DNA from: Microbacterium galbinum
GTDB lineage: Bacteria > Actinomycetota > Actinomycetes > Actinomycetales > Microbacteriaceae
Assembly (NCBI RefSeq): GCF_023091225.1
Contig: NZ_JAHWXM010000001.1
Span: 1,922,001-1,986,000 of the forward strand
DNA length: 64,000 nt
Direction: 5' to 3'
Shown: positions 8,475-15,790 of the stretch, one piece after another
Layout: the number at the start of each line of letters is the position of its first letter
How positions within the stretch are numbered: position 1 is the stretch's first letter
Notes under the pieces: model-generated
The model's input: only the letters and a program-made list of their open reading frames with translations
Told to the model about the DNA's origin: nothing
Databases searched by the model: none
Made by a program: the position numbers and the translations under genes

Positions 8475-9005
8475 ATGTCGACTCGATACCCCGCTGCCAC
8501 CCTCGCACTCGCCGTGGCCGCCGCCGCCCTCAGCGGCTGCGCACCCGCCCCGGAACCCACGCCCACCCCGACGCCGGCGTTCGCCAGCGAGGAAGAGGCG
8601 TTCGCCGCGGCGGAGGAGGTGTATCGGGAGTACATAGAAGCCGTCAATGCAGAGCATGGAGGCGATGCCAGCGCCGACTCGCACGATTACCTCACCGGCA
8701 CGATTCTCGAGTCTGAACTCGAGAACAGCCGTGCACTCGAAGCGTCTGGCTTGCACATCGAAGGAGACACGGTCGTTCGTAGCTTTGTCGGAGACGAGAC
8801 GACCATCGACGCCGTGCAAGCAACCGTGACTGGCATCGCATGTCTAGACATCACGTCGGCGCGCGTGATCGACGCTGTCGGAGAAGATGTCACCCCAGCC
8901 GAACGAAGCGACATCTACAGCATCGTCGTCACGTTTGTCGGATCAAGCTCGTCATTGTTGATCTCAAATTATGAGGTAGGCACGGGGACGGTATGCGAAG
9001 GCTGA
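8475..9005 (+). CDS. Putative small lipoprotein of unknown function
   Basis: This 176-residue protein has a lipoprotein signal with lipobox L19-S-G-C22, followed by a Pro/Thr-rich spacer (APAPEPTPTPTPA) and a globular part of about 130 residues that I do not recognise. ATG 8475 is chosen over the upstream in-frame start at 8442 because it gives a normal 21-residue signal. Two cysteines in the mature part (near 134 and at the end) could pair. From about 8640 onward the DNA is visibly richer in A/T than its neighbours, with codons such as AAG-CA and TTG-TTG rare in this window, so the gene may be a recent arrival. It overlaps the next secreted-protein gene by 13 bases. Confidence 0.7.
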   Translation: MSTRYPAATLALAVAAAALSGCAPAPEPTPTPTPAFASEEEAFAAAEEVYREYIEAVNAEHGGDASADSHDYLTGTILESELENSRALEASGLHIEGDTVVRSFVGDETTIDAVQATVTGIACLDITSARVIDAVGEDVTPAERSDIYSIVVTFVGSSSSLLISNYEVGTGTVCEG

Positions 9006-9820
9006 TCGCGTCTCTGACCATCGCGATCTCACTCCCCCTGATGGCTTCAGCAAGTGCGGGATGTTCGCAAGGGTCGATCGTCTCTGGCGGGTGCGGGGTA
9101 TCAAACGACGGCTCATCGATCACCGTAACCGGCACGCAATCCCAGTCCCCCGGCTCCCCGTCTTCCTCCTGGTCCCCCTCCAGCTCCGGCACTCCGGGAA
9201 CCTCGGGCGCCCCGGTCGACACCGGCCCGAGTGAGCTGGAACGCTGCCGTGCCGACGCCGGCCGCGCACGCGTCTGCCTCGAGCCCCGGCGCCGCACCGA
9301 ACCCTCGGCTCCGGCCCCGGCATCCGCCCCCGCCGCCCCCACGATCTCCATCAGCGACCTCGTCACCCTCACCCCGGCGACCGCGACCCCGACCGCCGAC
9401 CCCTTCAACGTCGGAATCGCCGGGCTCCCCACGAACTTCGTCACGACCGCATCCGTGCACACCCGCACCGGCACCCTCTTCGGCGCACCGCTCACCGCCC
9501 GATTCACCCCGGTCGGCTACGACTTCGCCTACGGCGACGGCACCACCGCCCACACCACCACTCCCGGCGCCACCTGGGACGCCCTCGGCCAGCCCCAGTT
9601 CACCCCCACCGCGACCAGTCACACCTACACCGACCGCGGCACCTACGACACCACCGTCACCATCCACTACACCGCCGAGATCGACCTCGGCACCGGGTGG
9701 ATCCCCCTCACCGGCACCCTCACCATCCCCGGACCCACCCAGCAGATCCGGATCTACGAAGCCCACACCGCCCTCGTCGCCCACACCTGCACCGAACAAC
9801 CCACCGCCCCCGGCTGCTGA
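8993..9820 (+). CDS. Putative secreted protein with PKD-like domain
   Basis: This 275-residue protein starts with a signal peptide (R-R then a hydrophobic run, likely cut after A-S-A at about 22). Then come a low-complexity Ser/Pro/Gly region (about 45-85), an E-R-C-R-A-D-A-G-R-A-R patch, and a C-terminal region (about 150-250) with Y-G-D-G-T and H-T-Y-T-D-R-G-T-Y-D-T-T-V-T, which resembles a PKD-type beta-sandwich. The start lies inside the end of the preceding lipoprotein gene, so the two are probably coupled. The first 100 bases keep the lower GC of the upstream gene, and GC then returns to normal. I do not know the function; a cell-surface or binding role is only suggested. Confidence 0.65.
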   Translation: MRRLIASLTIAISLPLMASASAGCSQGSIVSGGCGVSNDGSSITVTGTQSQSPGSPSSSWSPSSSGTPGTSGAPVDTGPSELERCRADAGRARVCLEPRRRTEPSAPAPASAPAAPTISISDLVTLTPATATPTADPFNVGIAGLPTNFVTTASVHTRTGTLFGAPLTARFTPVGYDFAYGDGTTAHTTTPGATWDALGQPQFTPTATSHTYTDRGTYDTTVTIHYTAEIDLGTGWIPLTGTLTIPGPTQQIRIYEAHTALVAHTCTEQPTAPGC

Positions 9821-9828
9821 ACACGCAC

Positions 9829-9906
9829 CTGCAGGTGCGATGCACCCGTGCAGGGAGAATCCCCCCGGTCCTCCCTGCACGTGTGCATCCTCCCTGCACG
9901 TGCACA
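9829..9906. repeat. Inverted repeat GTGCAGGGAG type
   Basis: An imperfect palindrome directly after the secreted-protein gene: ATGCACCCGTGCAGGGAG (9840-9857) pairs with CTCCCTGCACGTGTGCAT (9871-9888) at 17 of 18 positions. A further half copy follows at 9889-9904. It may act as a bidirectional terminator, but no T-run is present. Confidence 0.7.
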
Positions 9907-9914
9907 ACACGGCG

Positions 9915-9937
9915 GGCCCTTCGACGAGCTCAGGGCG
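9915..9937. repeat. Dispersed repeat, short type
   Basis: One copy of the CCCTTCGACGAGCTCAGGG repeat in the 248-base gap between the secreted-protein gene and the flavin reductase. It sits between two different palindromes. Confidence 0.8.
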
Positions 9938-9963
9938 CCAGGTACCGCGCCTCCCGCCGTCTC

Positions 9964-10041
9964 ATCTGCACGGATCGATCACACGTGCACGACGAAACCA
10001 CCGGATGCTCCGTGCAGACGTGACATCTCCGTGCAGACGAG
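9964..10041. repeat. TGCACGGA palindromic element, copy 1
   Basis: Two arms of about 33 bases, each carrying the motif pair CTCRTCTGCACGGA and TCAC...TGCACG, face each other around a short AT-poor centre. The same arrangement recurs at 30375-30453. It fills the space between convergent genes and ends 27 bases before the flavin reductase stop. Confidence 0.75.
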
Positions 10042-10068
10042 CGCGCGGCCGCCCCGCCCCGCCTGAGT

Positions 10069-10722
10069 TCAGGCGACGTTGCCGCGCAGCGCCGCGATCT
10101 CGCGCCCGTAGGTGCGGGCATCCGTCTCGGCGTTCTCCTTGAGCTCACGCGCGGTGTCGGCGAAAGCGTCGAGCGCGGGATTCACACCGACGAGCGTGAA
10201 CGGACGCTCCACGACGCGCAGGTCGAGGCCCCACACGTCTTCGAGCACGCGACGCAGCCAGCCGGTCGAGTGGTCCCAGCCCTCCTTGGGGGTGCCGGGA
10301 GCGTAGTTGCCGCCGAGCACCGTGACGAGGGTGGCAGGCTTGCCGCGCAGCGCGGTGCCGGTCGGGTCGATGCGCGGGTCGGTGTAGGCCACGTCGAACC
10401 ACGTCTTGAAGTGCTGCGAGACGCCGTAGTTGTACAGCGGCACCGCGAAGAGCAGCGCGTCGGCGCCGATCAGCTCGTCGGCGAACGAGGTCGCGAGGGC
10501 GCGGGCCTCGACCTGTCCGGGGGTGCGCTGAGCCTCGTCGACGAAGCCGCCGGTGACGGCATCCGCCCACGCGGTCGCGGGCACGGGGTCGGCGGCGAGG
10601 TCGCGCCGGGTGACGCGGGAGTCGGGGTGCGACGCGGTCCACTCGGCTTCGACGAGGTCGGCGAGCGACCGGCTGGCGGACGACGCGGGAAGGATGCTCG
10701 CATCGAGGCGGAACAGGGACAT
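10069..10722 (-). CDS. FMN-dependent NAD(P)H azoreductase / flavodoxin-fold reductase
   Basis: This 217-residue flavodoxin-like-fold oxidoreductase probably uses FMN and NAD(P)H to reduce quinones, azo or nitro compounds. The AzoR pattern is visible: L-D-A-S-I-L-P near the start (phosphate-binding region), F-A-V-P-L-Y-N-Y-G-V-S in the middle (flavin contact) and a V-L-G-G-N-Y segment near 150. ATG 10722 is chosen over the upstream frame start because GAGAGG lies 8-9 bases ahead of it. It is divergent from an HxlR regulator; such pairs usually respond to electrophiles or quinones, so the regulator probably represses this gene. Confidence 0.85.
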   Translation of the reverse strand: MSLFRLDASILPASSASRSLADLVEAEWTASHPDSRVTRRDLAADPVPATAWADAVTGGFVDEAQRTPGQVEARALATSFADELIGADALLFAVPLYNYGVSQHFKTWFDVAYTDPRIDPTGTALRGKPATLVTVLGGNYAPGTPKEGWDHSTGWLRRVLEDVWGLDLRVVERPFTLVGVNPALDAFADTARELKENAETDARTYGREIAALRGNVA

Positions 10723-10745
10723 GGATGAAACCTCTCGTTTTCGTA

Positions 10746-10768
10746 GTCGCTCGGTTTTTCTTAGCGAC
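10746..10768. promoter_or_regulatory. Candidate HxlR operator between divergent genes
   Basis: GTCGCT (10746-10751) and AGCGAC (10763-10768) form an exact inverted repeat with an 11-base gap, in the 77-base space between the reductase start and the HxlR start. TAGAAT at 10788-10793 lies 6 nt before the HxlR ATG and is its likely -10. An operator role is inferred. Confidence 0.45.
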
Positions 10769-10799
10769 ATCGGTTAACGTAGCACGCTAGAATGAGGGC

Positions 10800-11132
10800 A
10801 TGGCCGAGATCGAGCACGATCTGCACCGGTGCGACGCCGCCGTCACACTCGCCTTCAGCGTGCTCGGAAAACGCTGGAACGGCATGATCGTGTCGTCGCT
10901 CGGCGGCGGCCCCTCCACGTTCGTCGCCCTGCGCCGCGCGGTCGCGGGCATCAGCGACACCGTGCTCTCCGACCGCCTCGCCGAACTCGCCGACGCGGGT
11001 CTCGTGGCTCGCACGGTCGACGCCGGCCCTCCGGTCACCGTCTCCTACGCACTCACACCCGGCGGCGAGGGACTGCTGCCGATCCTCGACGACCTCGGCA
11101 CCTGGGCATCCGCCAACCTCGTACGCCGCTGA
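10800..11132 (+). CDS. HxlR-family winged-helix regulator
   Basis: This is a 110-residue DNA-binding protein. The conserved start C-D-A-A-V-T-L-A-F-S-V-L-G-K-R-W is followed by F-V-A-L-R-R-A-V-A-G-I-S-D-T-V-L-S-D-R-L (recognition helix) and a wing ending Y-A-L-T-P-G-G. C11 is the conserved Cys that in some relatives (YodB, HypR, QorR) senses quinones or disulfide stress. The ATG is preceded by TAGAAT at 6 nt, which fits a leaderless mRNA. Its divergent partner is the flavin reductase, the usual target of such regulators. Confidence 0.9.
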   Translation: MAEIEHDLHRCDAAVTLAFSVLGKRWNGMIVSSLGGGPSTFVALRRAVAGISDTVLSDRLAELADAGLVARTVDAGPPVTVSYALTPGGEGLLPILDDLGTWASANLVRR

Positions 11133-11210
11133 CGACGGCATCCGCCCGTCCAGCGGCATCCGCTGCGCCAGAGTATCCGCACTTCTCGGCGACGGATCTC
11201 GGCGCGCGAC

Positions 11211-12740
11211 TCACCAGGGGCTGGGCTCGTAGTCCTTCAGGAAGACGCCGTGGATGTCGTCGCCGGCCTCGCCACGCACGATCGGGTCGTACACGCGGGC
11301 GGCGCCGTCGACCAGGTCGAGCGGGGCGTGGAAGCCCTCCTCCGCCAGGCGCACCTTCGTGTAGTGCGGGCGCTCGTCGGTGATCCAGCCGGTGTCGACG
11401 GCGGTCATCAGGATGCCGTCCTTCTCGAGCATCTCGCCCGCACTGGTGCGCGTGAGCATGTTGAGCGCGGCCTTGGCCATGTTGGTGTGCGGATGCCCCG
11501 GACCCTTGTACCGGCGCGAGAACTGCCCCTCCATCGCCGACACGTTCACCACGTACTTGCGGTGCGCCGACGACGCCGCCATCGACGCGCGCAGGCGGCT
11601 GATGAGCAGGAACGGCGCGGTCGTGTTGGCGAGCTGCACCTCGAGCATCTCGAGCGGATCGACCTGGTCGACCGACTGCACCCAGCTGTTGACGGTGTTG
11701 ACGTCGGGCACGAGTCCGCCGGCGTCGATCGCGGTGCCGTCGGCATGCTTCTCGAGCGACGACGAACCGGGCGCCATCGCGACGCGGGCGAGGTCCTCGG
11801 CGGTCAGCGCCTGGCCGCCCTGCTCGGCGACGGTTCCGCCGAGGGCCGCGACCGACAGCAGCGGGTGGGCATCGACGGATGCCTGCAGCGCCTGCGGGTG
11901 CGGATCGGCGGTGTGCCCGAAGGTCTCCATCTCGGGGAGCGGGCCGTCGGGAAGCGGGTGGAGTTCGGCATCCGCCAGCAGCGAGTACGAACCCGGCGAG
12001 CGGCGCACGGTCTGCGCGGCGTTGTTGATGAGGATGTCGAGGGGCCCCTGCGCGGCGACGGAGTCGGCGAGGCCGATCACCTGGGCGGGGTCGCGCAGGT
12101 CGATGCCGACCACGCGCAGGCGGTGCAGCCAGTCGGCGGAGTCGGGCAGCGCGGTGAACCGGCGCACGGCATCGCGCGGGAAGCGCGTGGTGATCGTGGT
12201 GTGCGCGCCGTCGCGCAGCAGCCGGAGCGCGATGTGCATGCCGATCTTCGCGCGGCCGCCCGTGAGCAGTGCGCGCTTGCCCGTGAGGTCGGTGCGGGCG
12301 TTGCGCTTGCCGTGGCTGAAGCGGGCGCAGTCCGGGCACAGCTGGTGATAGAACGCGTCGACCAACGTGTACGGCTGCTTGCAGATGTAGCAGTTGCGGG
12401 GCTTGAGCAGCTCGCCGGCGATGGGGGCGTCGACGACGCTCGTGGCGAGGTCGTTGCCGCGCGTCTCGTCGTCGATGCGGTCCGGTGCACCGGTCGCCGT
12501 GCGGGCGACGACGGCCTTGTCGGCCTCGGCGATAGCGTCGCGGATCTCCTTGCGGCGCACGCGCTTGACGGCCTTGAACATCGCGGCGGTCGCGTGGCGC
12601 ACGGCCACGAAGTCGGGGTGCTCGTTGTCGATCTCGTGCAGCTCGCTCAGCACGCGCAGGGTCGTGGCGAGATCGTCGGGATCGATGCCGGGGCCGAGGT
12701 CGCCGGAATCGCTGAGGTCGTCGCGGGGCGCATCGGTCAT
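11211..12740 (-). CDS. SDR-fold oxidoreductase with N-terminal zinc ribbon
   Basis: This 509-residue protein has three parts: an N-terminal helical region (1-100), a four-Cys zinc-ribbon C117..C120...C135..C138 (CYIC and CPDC pairs), and a short-chain dehydrogenase domain from about 152 with nucleotide-binding L-L-T-G-G-R-A-K-I-G at 158-167, N-N-A-A near 233 and V-N-V-S-A-M-E-G for the catalytic Ser. The usual YxxxK is T-N-M-A-K, so the catalytic Tyr is replaced by Thr. An insertion of about 100 residues separates N-N-A and the Ser motif. The start has TAAAAT (12748-12753 on this strand) 7 nt upstream, so it is probably leaderless. Substrate is unknown; the missing Tyr makes ordinary SDR chemistry doubtful. 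Confidence 0.75.
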   Translation of the reverse strand: MTDAPRDDLSDSGDLGPGIDPDDLATTLRVLSELHEIDNEHPDFVAVRHATAAMFKAVKRVRRKEIRDAIAEADKAVVARTATGAPDRIDDETRGNDLATSVVDAPIAGELLKPRNCYICKQPYTLVDAFYHQLCPDCARFSHGKRNARTDLTGKRALLTGGRAKIGMHIALRLLRDGAHTTITTRFPRDAVRRFTALPDSADWLHRLRVVGIDLRDPAQVIGLADSVAAQGPLDILINNAAQTVRRSPGSYSLLADAELHPLPDGPLPEMETFGHTADPHPQALQASVDAHPLLSVAALGGTVAEQGGQALTAEDLARVAMAPGSSSLEKHADGTAIDAGGLVPDVNTVNSWVQSVDQVDPLEMLEVQLANTTAPFLLISRLRASMAASSAHRKYVVNVSAMEGQFSRRYKGPGHPHTNMAKAALNMLTRTSAGEMLEKDGILMTAVDTGWITDERPHYTKVRLAEEGFHAPLDLVDGAARVYDPIVRGEAGDDIHGVFLKDYEPSPW

Positions 12741-12829
12741 TGTGCCGATTTTACGCGAGAAACCCGGGCGTGCCCTGCGGACGGGAGCAGCCCTCGACCC
12801 GAGCCACCCGACGGGGGCACAATGTCTGC

Positions 12830-13300
12830 ATGCCCACTGATGCGCATGTCCTCGGCCCCGGCCTGCTGCCGACGCCGTTCACGGCCGACGAGATCCGCGA
12901 GGCGACCGGCGCCGGCAAGACCATCCGCCTGTTCGTCGAGTCACCCGACGGATCTCAGCACGAGCGGTTCAACCGATTCGAGCAGACGGATGCCGAGGGC
13001 GCCACGCTCCGGGCCTGGTTCGCCGAGAACCCCGCCGACGTCGTGACGAGCCGGGTCACCTGGACCGATCTGCAGCACCACGCGGCGTTCCCCGCCGACC
13101 ACACCACCGTCACGACCGAGGCGATCGACATCCCCCTCGGCCGCGTCGAGTGCACGCGCTACGACACGTCCGACGGCCCGGATGCCCCGGTGGAGACGTA
13201 CTGGTTCTCGCCCGCCCACCCCGGCATGCCGGTGCGCTACGAGGTGCCGCTCGACGGCGGGGTACTGCGCACGACGGTGATGAGCATCGAACCGGCGTGA
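12830..13300 (+). CDS. Conserved hypothetical protein
   Basis: A 156-residue soluble protein with no signal peptide or membrane segment; I do not recognise a family. It begins M-P-T-D-A-H and has a mixed alpha/beta composition with many Thr, Val and Trp residues in its second half, ending V-M-S-I-E-P-A. The frame is open further upstream, but ATG 12830 fits the coding composition and lies outside the promoter of the divergent SDR. It ends 50 bases before the M4 peptidase gene, which has its own leaderless-type promoter, so they need not be co-transcribed. Confidence 0.65.
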   Translation: MPTDAHVLGPGLLPTPFTADEIREATGAGKTIRLFVESPDGSQHERFNRFEQTDAEGATLRAWFAENPADVVTSRVTWTDLQHHAAFPADHTTVTTEAIDIPLGRVECTRYDTSDGPDAPVETYWFSPAHPGMPVRYEVPLDGGVLRTTVMSIEPA

Positions 13301-13350
13301 CGGGCGCGAGACTCTGCCGCAGTGTCGGAGACCCGGCGTAGGGTCGCTGC

Positions 13351-14415
13351 ATGAGCGCACAGATCGAAAGCCACGGAGTCGTCCCGTCTTATCTGCTCGC
13401 CCGGCTGGCTGCATCGGGGCGGTTCCCGCGTGCGGCCGCCGCCGCGCGGCAGACCCTCACCGCGGGCCGGCCGCCGTTCCGCGCCCGCATCGACCTCTCG
13501 ATCGACGAGAACGGCGACCTGGTCGCGCAGCTGTCGGATGCCCCGAACCGCACGATCAGCGACGCGGCGAACACGCAAGACCTTCCGGGCGCGGTCGTGC
13601 GCTCCGAAGACGACCCGCCCGTCGCCGATGCGCCGGTCAACGAGGCCTACGACGGGCTCGGGGCGACCTTCGAACTGCTGCTCTCGGCGTTCGGCCGCAA
13701 CTCGCTCGACGATGCCGGCGCACCTCTCGACGCGACGGTGCACTACGGCGTCGACTACGACAACGCCTTCTGGGACGGCGAGCGCATGGTGTTCGGCGAC
13801 GGCGACGGCGAGGTGTTCCGCGGCTTCACCGGATCGCTCACGGTGATCGGCCACGAACTCGCCCACGGGGTCGTGCAGCACACCGCGAACCTCGAGTACC
13901 AGGGGCAACCCGGTGCGCTCAACGAATCGATCGCCGATGTGTTCGGTGCGCTGACCGAGCAGTACGCGCAGGGGCAGAGCGCCGCCGACGCCACCTGGCT
14001 CATCGGCGCCGAGATCTTCACCGAGGCGGTGGAAGGCGTGGCGCTGCGCTCGATGATCGCGCCCGGAACGGCCTACGACGACGACGAGCTCGGCAAGGAC
14101 CCGCAGCCCGACCACATGAGCGGCTTCGTGCGCACGACCGAAGACAACGGCGGCGTGCACATCAACTCCGGCATCCCCAACCGCGCCTTCGCCCTCTTCG
14201 CCACCGACCTCGGCGGCAACGCGTGGGAGACCGCCGGCACCGTCTGGTACCGTGCGCTCACCGGAGGACTGTCGAGCACGGCGACGTTCACGGCCTTCGC
14301 CGACGCGACGGTCGCGGCCGCATCCGAGGTCGATGAGGCCACCGCGACAGCCGCTCGACGCGCCTGGACGAGCGTGGGAGTCTATGAGGATGAGCGAGTC
14401 CCCGCAGCCGACTGA
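13351..14415 (+). CDS. Protealysin-like M4 metallopeptidase
   Basis: This 354-residue thermolysin-family zinc peptidase has H168-E-L-A-H172 with the third ligand E192 in N-E-S-I-A-D196, and the M4 His in G-G-V-H-I-N-S-G-I-P-N near 265. It has no signal peptide and only a short pro-region (about the first 60 residues), as in protealysin-like peptidases, not the long propeptide of secreted thermolysins. TAGGGT at 13339-13344 lies 6 nt before the ATG, which suggests a leaderless transcript. The 3' end overlaps the next gene, an emfourin-type inhibitor, which fits a peptidase with its co-expressed inhibitor. Natural substrates of this group are poorly known. Confidence 0.9.
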   Translation: MSAQIESHGVVPSYLLARLAASGRFPRAAAAARQTLTAGRPPFRARIDLSIDENGDLVAQLSDAPNRTISDAANTQDLPGAVVRSEDDPPVADAPVNEAYDGLGATFELLLSAFGRNSLDDAGAPLDATVHYGVDYDNAFWDGERMVFGDGDGEVFRGFTGSLTVIGHELAHGVVQHTANLEYQGQPGALNESIADVFGALTEQYAQGQSAADATWLIGAEIFTEAVEGVALRSMIAPGTAYDDDELGKDPQPDHMSGFVRTTEDNGGVHINSGIPNRAFALFATDLGGNAWETAGTVWYRALTGGLSSTATFTAFADATVAAASEVDEATATAARRAWTSVGVYEDERVPAAD

Positions 14416-14758
14416 CGCCGAGCCGTCGGCTGCGCCCGAATCCTCGGGCGACGGCGGGCGGTCATCCGACCCCGGGGTGGTCATCGCCGTGGTGCGCACG
14501 GGCGGGATCGCGGGGATCAGCCGACGATGGCGCGTGGAGATCGCGGCATCCGACTCTCCCGACGCCGAACCGTGGATCGCGCTCATCGAACGCTGCCCGT
14601 GGAGCGCCGAGCCCGAGAGCTCCGCCGGCGCCGACCGCTTCGTCTGGAGCATCCGCGCGCGCACCCCCACAGAGCACCTCGAACGCGAGCTCCCCGATGG
14701 CGCCGTCGCCGGGCCCTGGCGCGACCTGGTCGATGCCGTGCGCGCCGCCTCGGCCTGA
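14390..14758 (+). CDS. Emfourin-like protein inhibitor of M4 peptidases
   Basis: This 122-residue protein has an acidic, Pro/Ser-rich N-terminus (about 1-28) and a domain with V-V-R-T-G-G-I-A-G-I-S-R-R-W near 35-49, W-I-A-L-I-E-R-C-P-W near 62-71, D-R-F-V-W-S-I-R near 82-89 and E-L-P-D-G..G-P-W-R-D-L-V-D-A-V-R at the end. This is the pattern I associate with emfourin (M4in), the inhibitor encoded next to protealysin. The start overlaps the peptidase gene by 26 bases; ATG 14384 is an alternative, but GGGAG at 14376-14380 is better spaced for 14390. Inhibition of the adjacent peptidase is inferred from family and position. Confidence 0.82.
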   Translation: MSESPQPTDAEPSAAPESSGDGGRSSDPGVVIAVVRTGGIAGISRRWRVEIAASDSPDAEPWIALIERCPWSAEPESSAGADRFVWSIRARTPTEHLERELPDGAVAGPWRDLVDAVRAASA

Positions 14759-14788
14759 CGCCCGTTCGCCTCGGCCTGAGGCCCGTTC
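14747..14788 (+). repeat. Tandem 21-base duplication at the emfourin gene end
   Basis: Two adjacent copies (14747-14767 and 14768-14788) start GCCTCGGCCTGA and end GCCCGTTC, differing at one base. The first copy contains the stop codon of the inhibitor gene and the second is noncoding, so this is a recent local duplication. Confidence 0.85.
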
Positions 14789-14931
14789 TCGCCGCGAGTG
14801 GTCGCCACACGCCGCTCGCGATGCCTGAGACACGGCATGTCCCGACCCCTCGCGCCTCGGCCCCGCCCGCGCGCCCCGTGGATCCGGTGTGAATCAGCGC
14901 CGCCCGGCCGCGACGGAGAGACAATGGGCGA

Positions 14932-15153
14932 ATGGGACTGTTCCAGCACCGCCCGGAAGAAGAAGAGAACCAGTGGGCCGGGCTTCCGTCCGAGCCACTC
15001 GAACGTGACGGCGTCGACGCGCTCGCCACCACGCCCGCCGTCGACCCGCTGTCGATCGGCCTCGGCGCCGAGCTCGGGTCGATCGTGTTCCCCGTCGCGC
15101 CCCCGGCGCCATCCGCGGTGTCGACCGAGAATCGCGAACCGGACGAGGACTGA
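14932..15153 (+). CDS. Small hypothetical protein
   Basis: A 73-residue, acidic, Pro-rich protein (start M-G-L-F-Q-H-R-P-E-E-E-E-N, end N-R-E-P-D-E-D) with no membrane segment or known motif. Its third-position GC bias is like that of neighbouring genes, and it ends one base before the start region of the GNAT gene, which supports a real, co-transcribed gene. No function can be read from the sequence. Confidence 0.55.
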   Translation: MGLFQHRPEEEENQWAGLPSEPLERDGVDALATTPAVDPLSIGLGAELGSIVFPVAPPAPSAVSTENREPDED

Positions 15154-15154
15154 C

Positions 15155-15661
15155 ATGACCTCCCCCGCATCCGACGGCATCGAGGTCCGCCGCGTGACGG
15201 CCGACGAATGGATGCTGTGGCGCGCCGCGCGCCTCGAAGCTCTGCGCGAATCGCCCGCCGCCTTCGGCTCGCAGCTCACCGACTGGATCGAGGCGCCCGA
15301 GTCGCGGTGGCGGGAGCGGCTGTCGGTTCCCGGGGCGCACGACCTGCTCGCGGTCGACGGCGAGCACGTCGTCGGAATGATCACCGGCATGCCGGTGGCC
15401 GACGACCCCTCCCGCACCGAACTGATCTCGATGTGGGTCGCTCCGTCGGCGCGCGGCACGGGACTCGCCGCCGATCTGATCGATCGCATCGTCGATTGGG
15501 CGACGGAGGCCGGGGCATCCGTCCTCGATCTCTCGGTCATGCCCGACAACCCGTCGGCGCACCGCGCCTACGAGCGCGCGGGTTTCACACCCCTCGACGA
15601 ACCCGGCGACCTGCTCCCCGACGGTCGCCGCGAGATCCGGATGCGCCGCACCCTGCGCTGA
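15155..15661 (+). CDS. GNAT-family N-acetyltransferase
   Basis: This 168-residue protein has the GNAT fold. An N-terminal strand and helices carry W-R-A-A-R-L-E-A-L-R-E-S-P-A-A-F-G, then come the acetyl-CoA pyrophosphate loop R-G-T-G-L-A near 101-106 and the conserved N-x-S-A-H-R-A-Y-E-R-A-G-F near 130-143. The A-F-G-S segment near the N-terminus occurs in a subgroup related to RimI-like enzymes. The ATG is one base after the preceding stop, so the genes are an operon. The acyl acceptor is unknown. A large hairpin follows 16 bases after the stop. Confidence 0.88.
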   Translation: MTSPASDGIEVRRVTADEWMLWRAARLEALRESPAAFGSQLTDWIEAPESRWRERLSVPGAHDLLAVDGEHVVGMITGMPVADDPSRTELISMWVAPSARGTGLAADLIDRIVDWATEAGASVLDLSVMPDNPSAHRAYERAGFTPLDEPGDLLPDGRREIRMRRTLR

Positions 15662-15676
15662 CGCGCCCTCTTTCCT

Positions 15677-15737
15677 CGTGAGGGTCAAAACACGCCGCGC
15701 CACCGGCATCCGCTGCGGCGTGTTGTGACCCCTCACG
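15677..15737. terminator. Large hairpin between GNAT and RNase HI genes
   Basis: Arms 15677-15698 and 15715-15737 (each CGTGAGGGGTCACAACACG type, 22 and 23 bases, one bulge and one mismatch) face each other across a 16-base loop. There is no T-run, so factor-independent termination is uncertain; it may be a dispersed palindromic unit. Confidence 0.6.
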
Positions 15738-15790
15738 TTCGTGAGACGCGCCCCGCCGGCGACGTCGGCGGCCCGGGCTACGGTGGAGGG

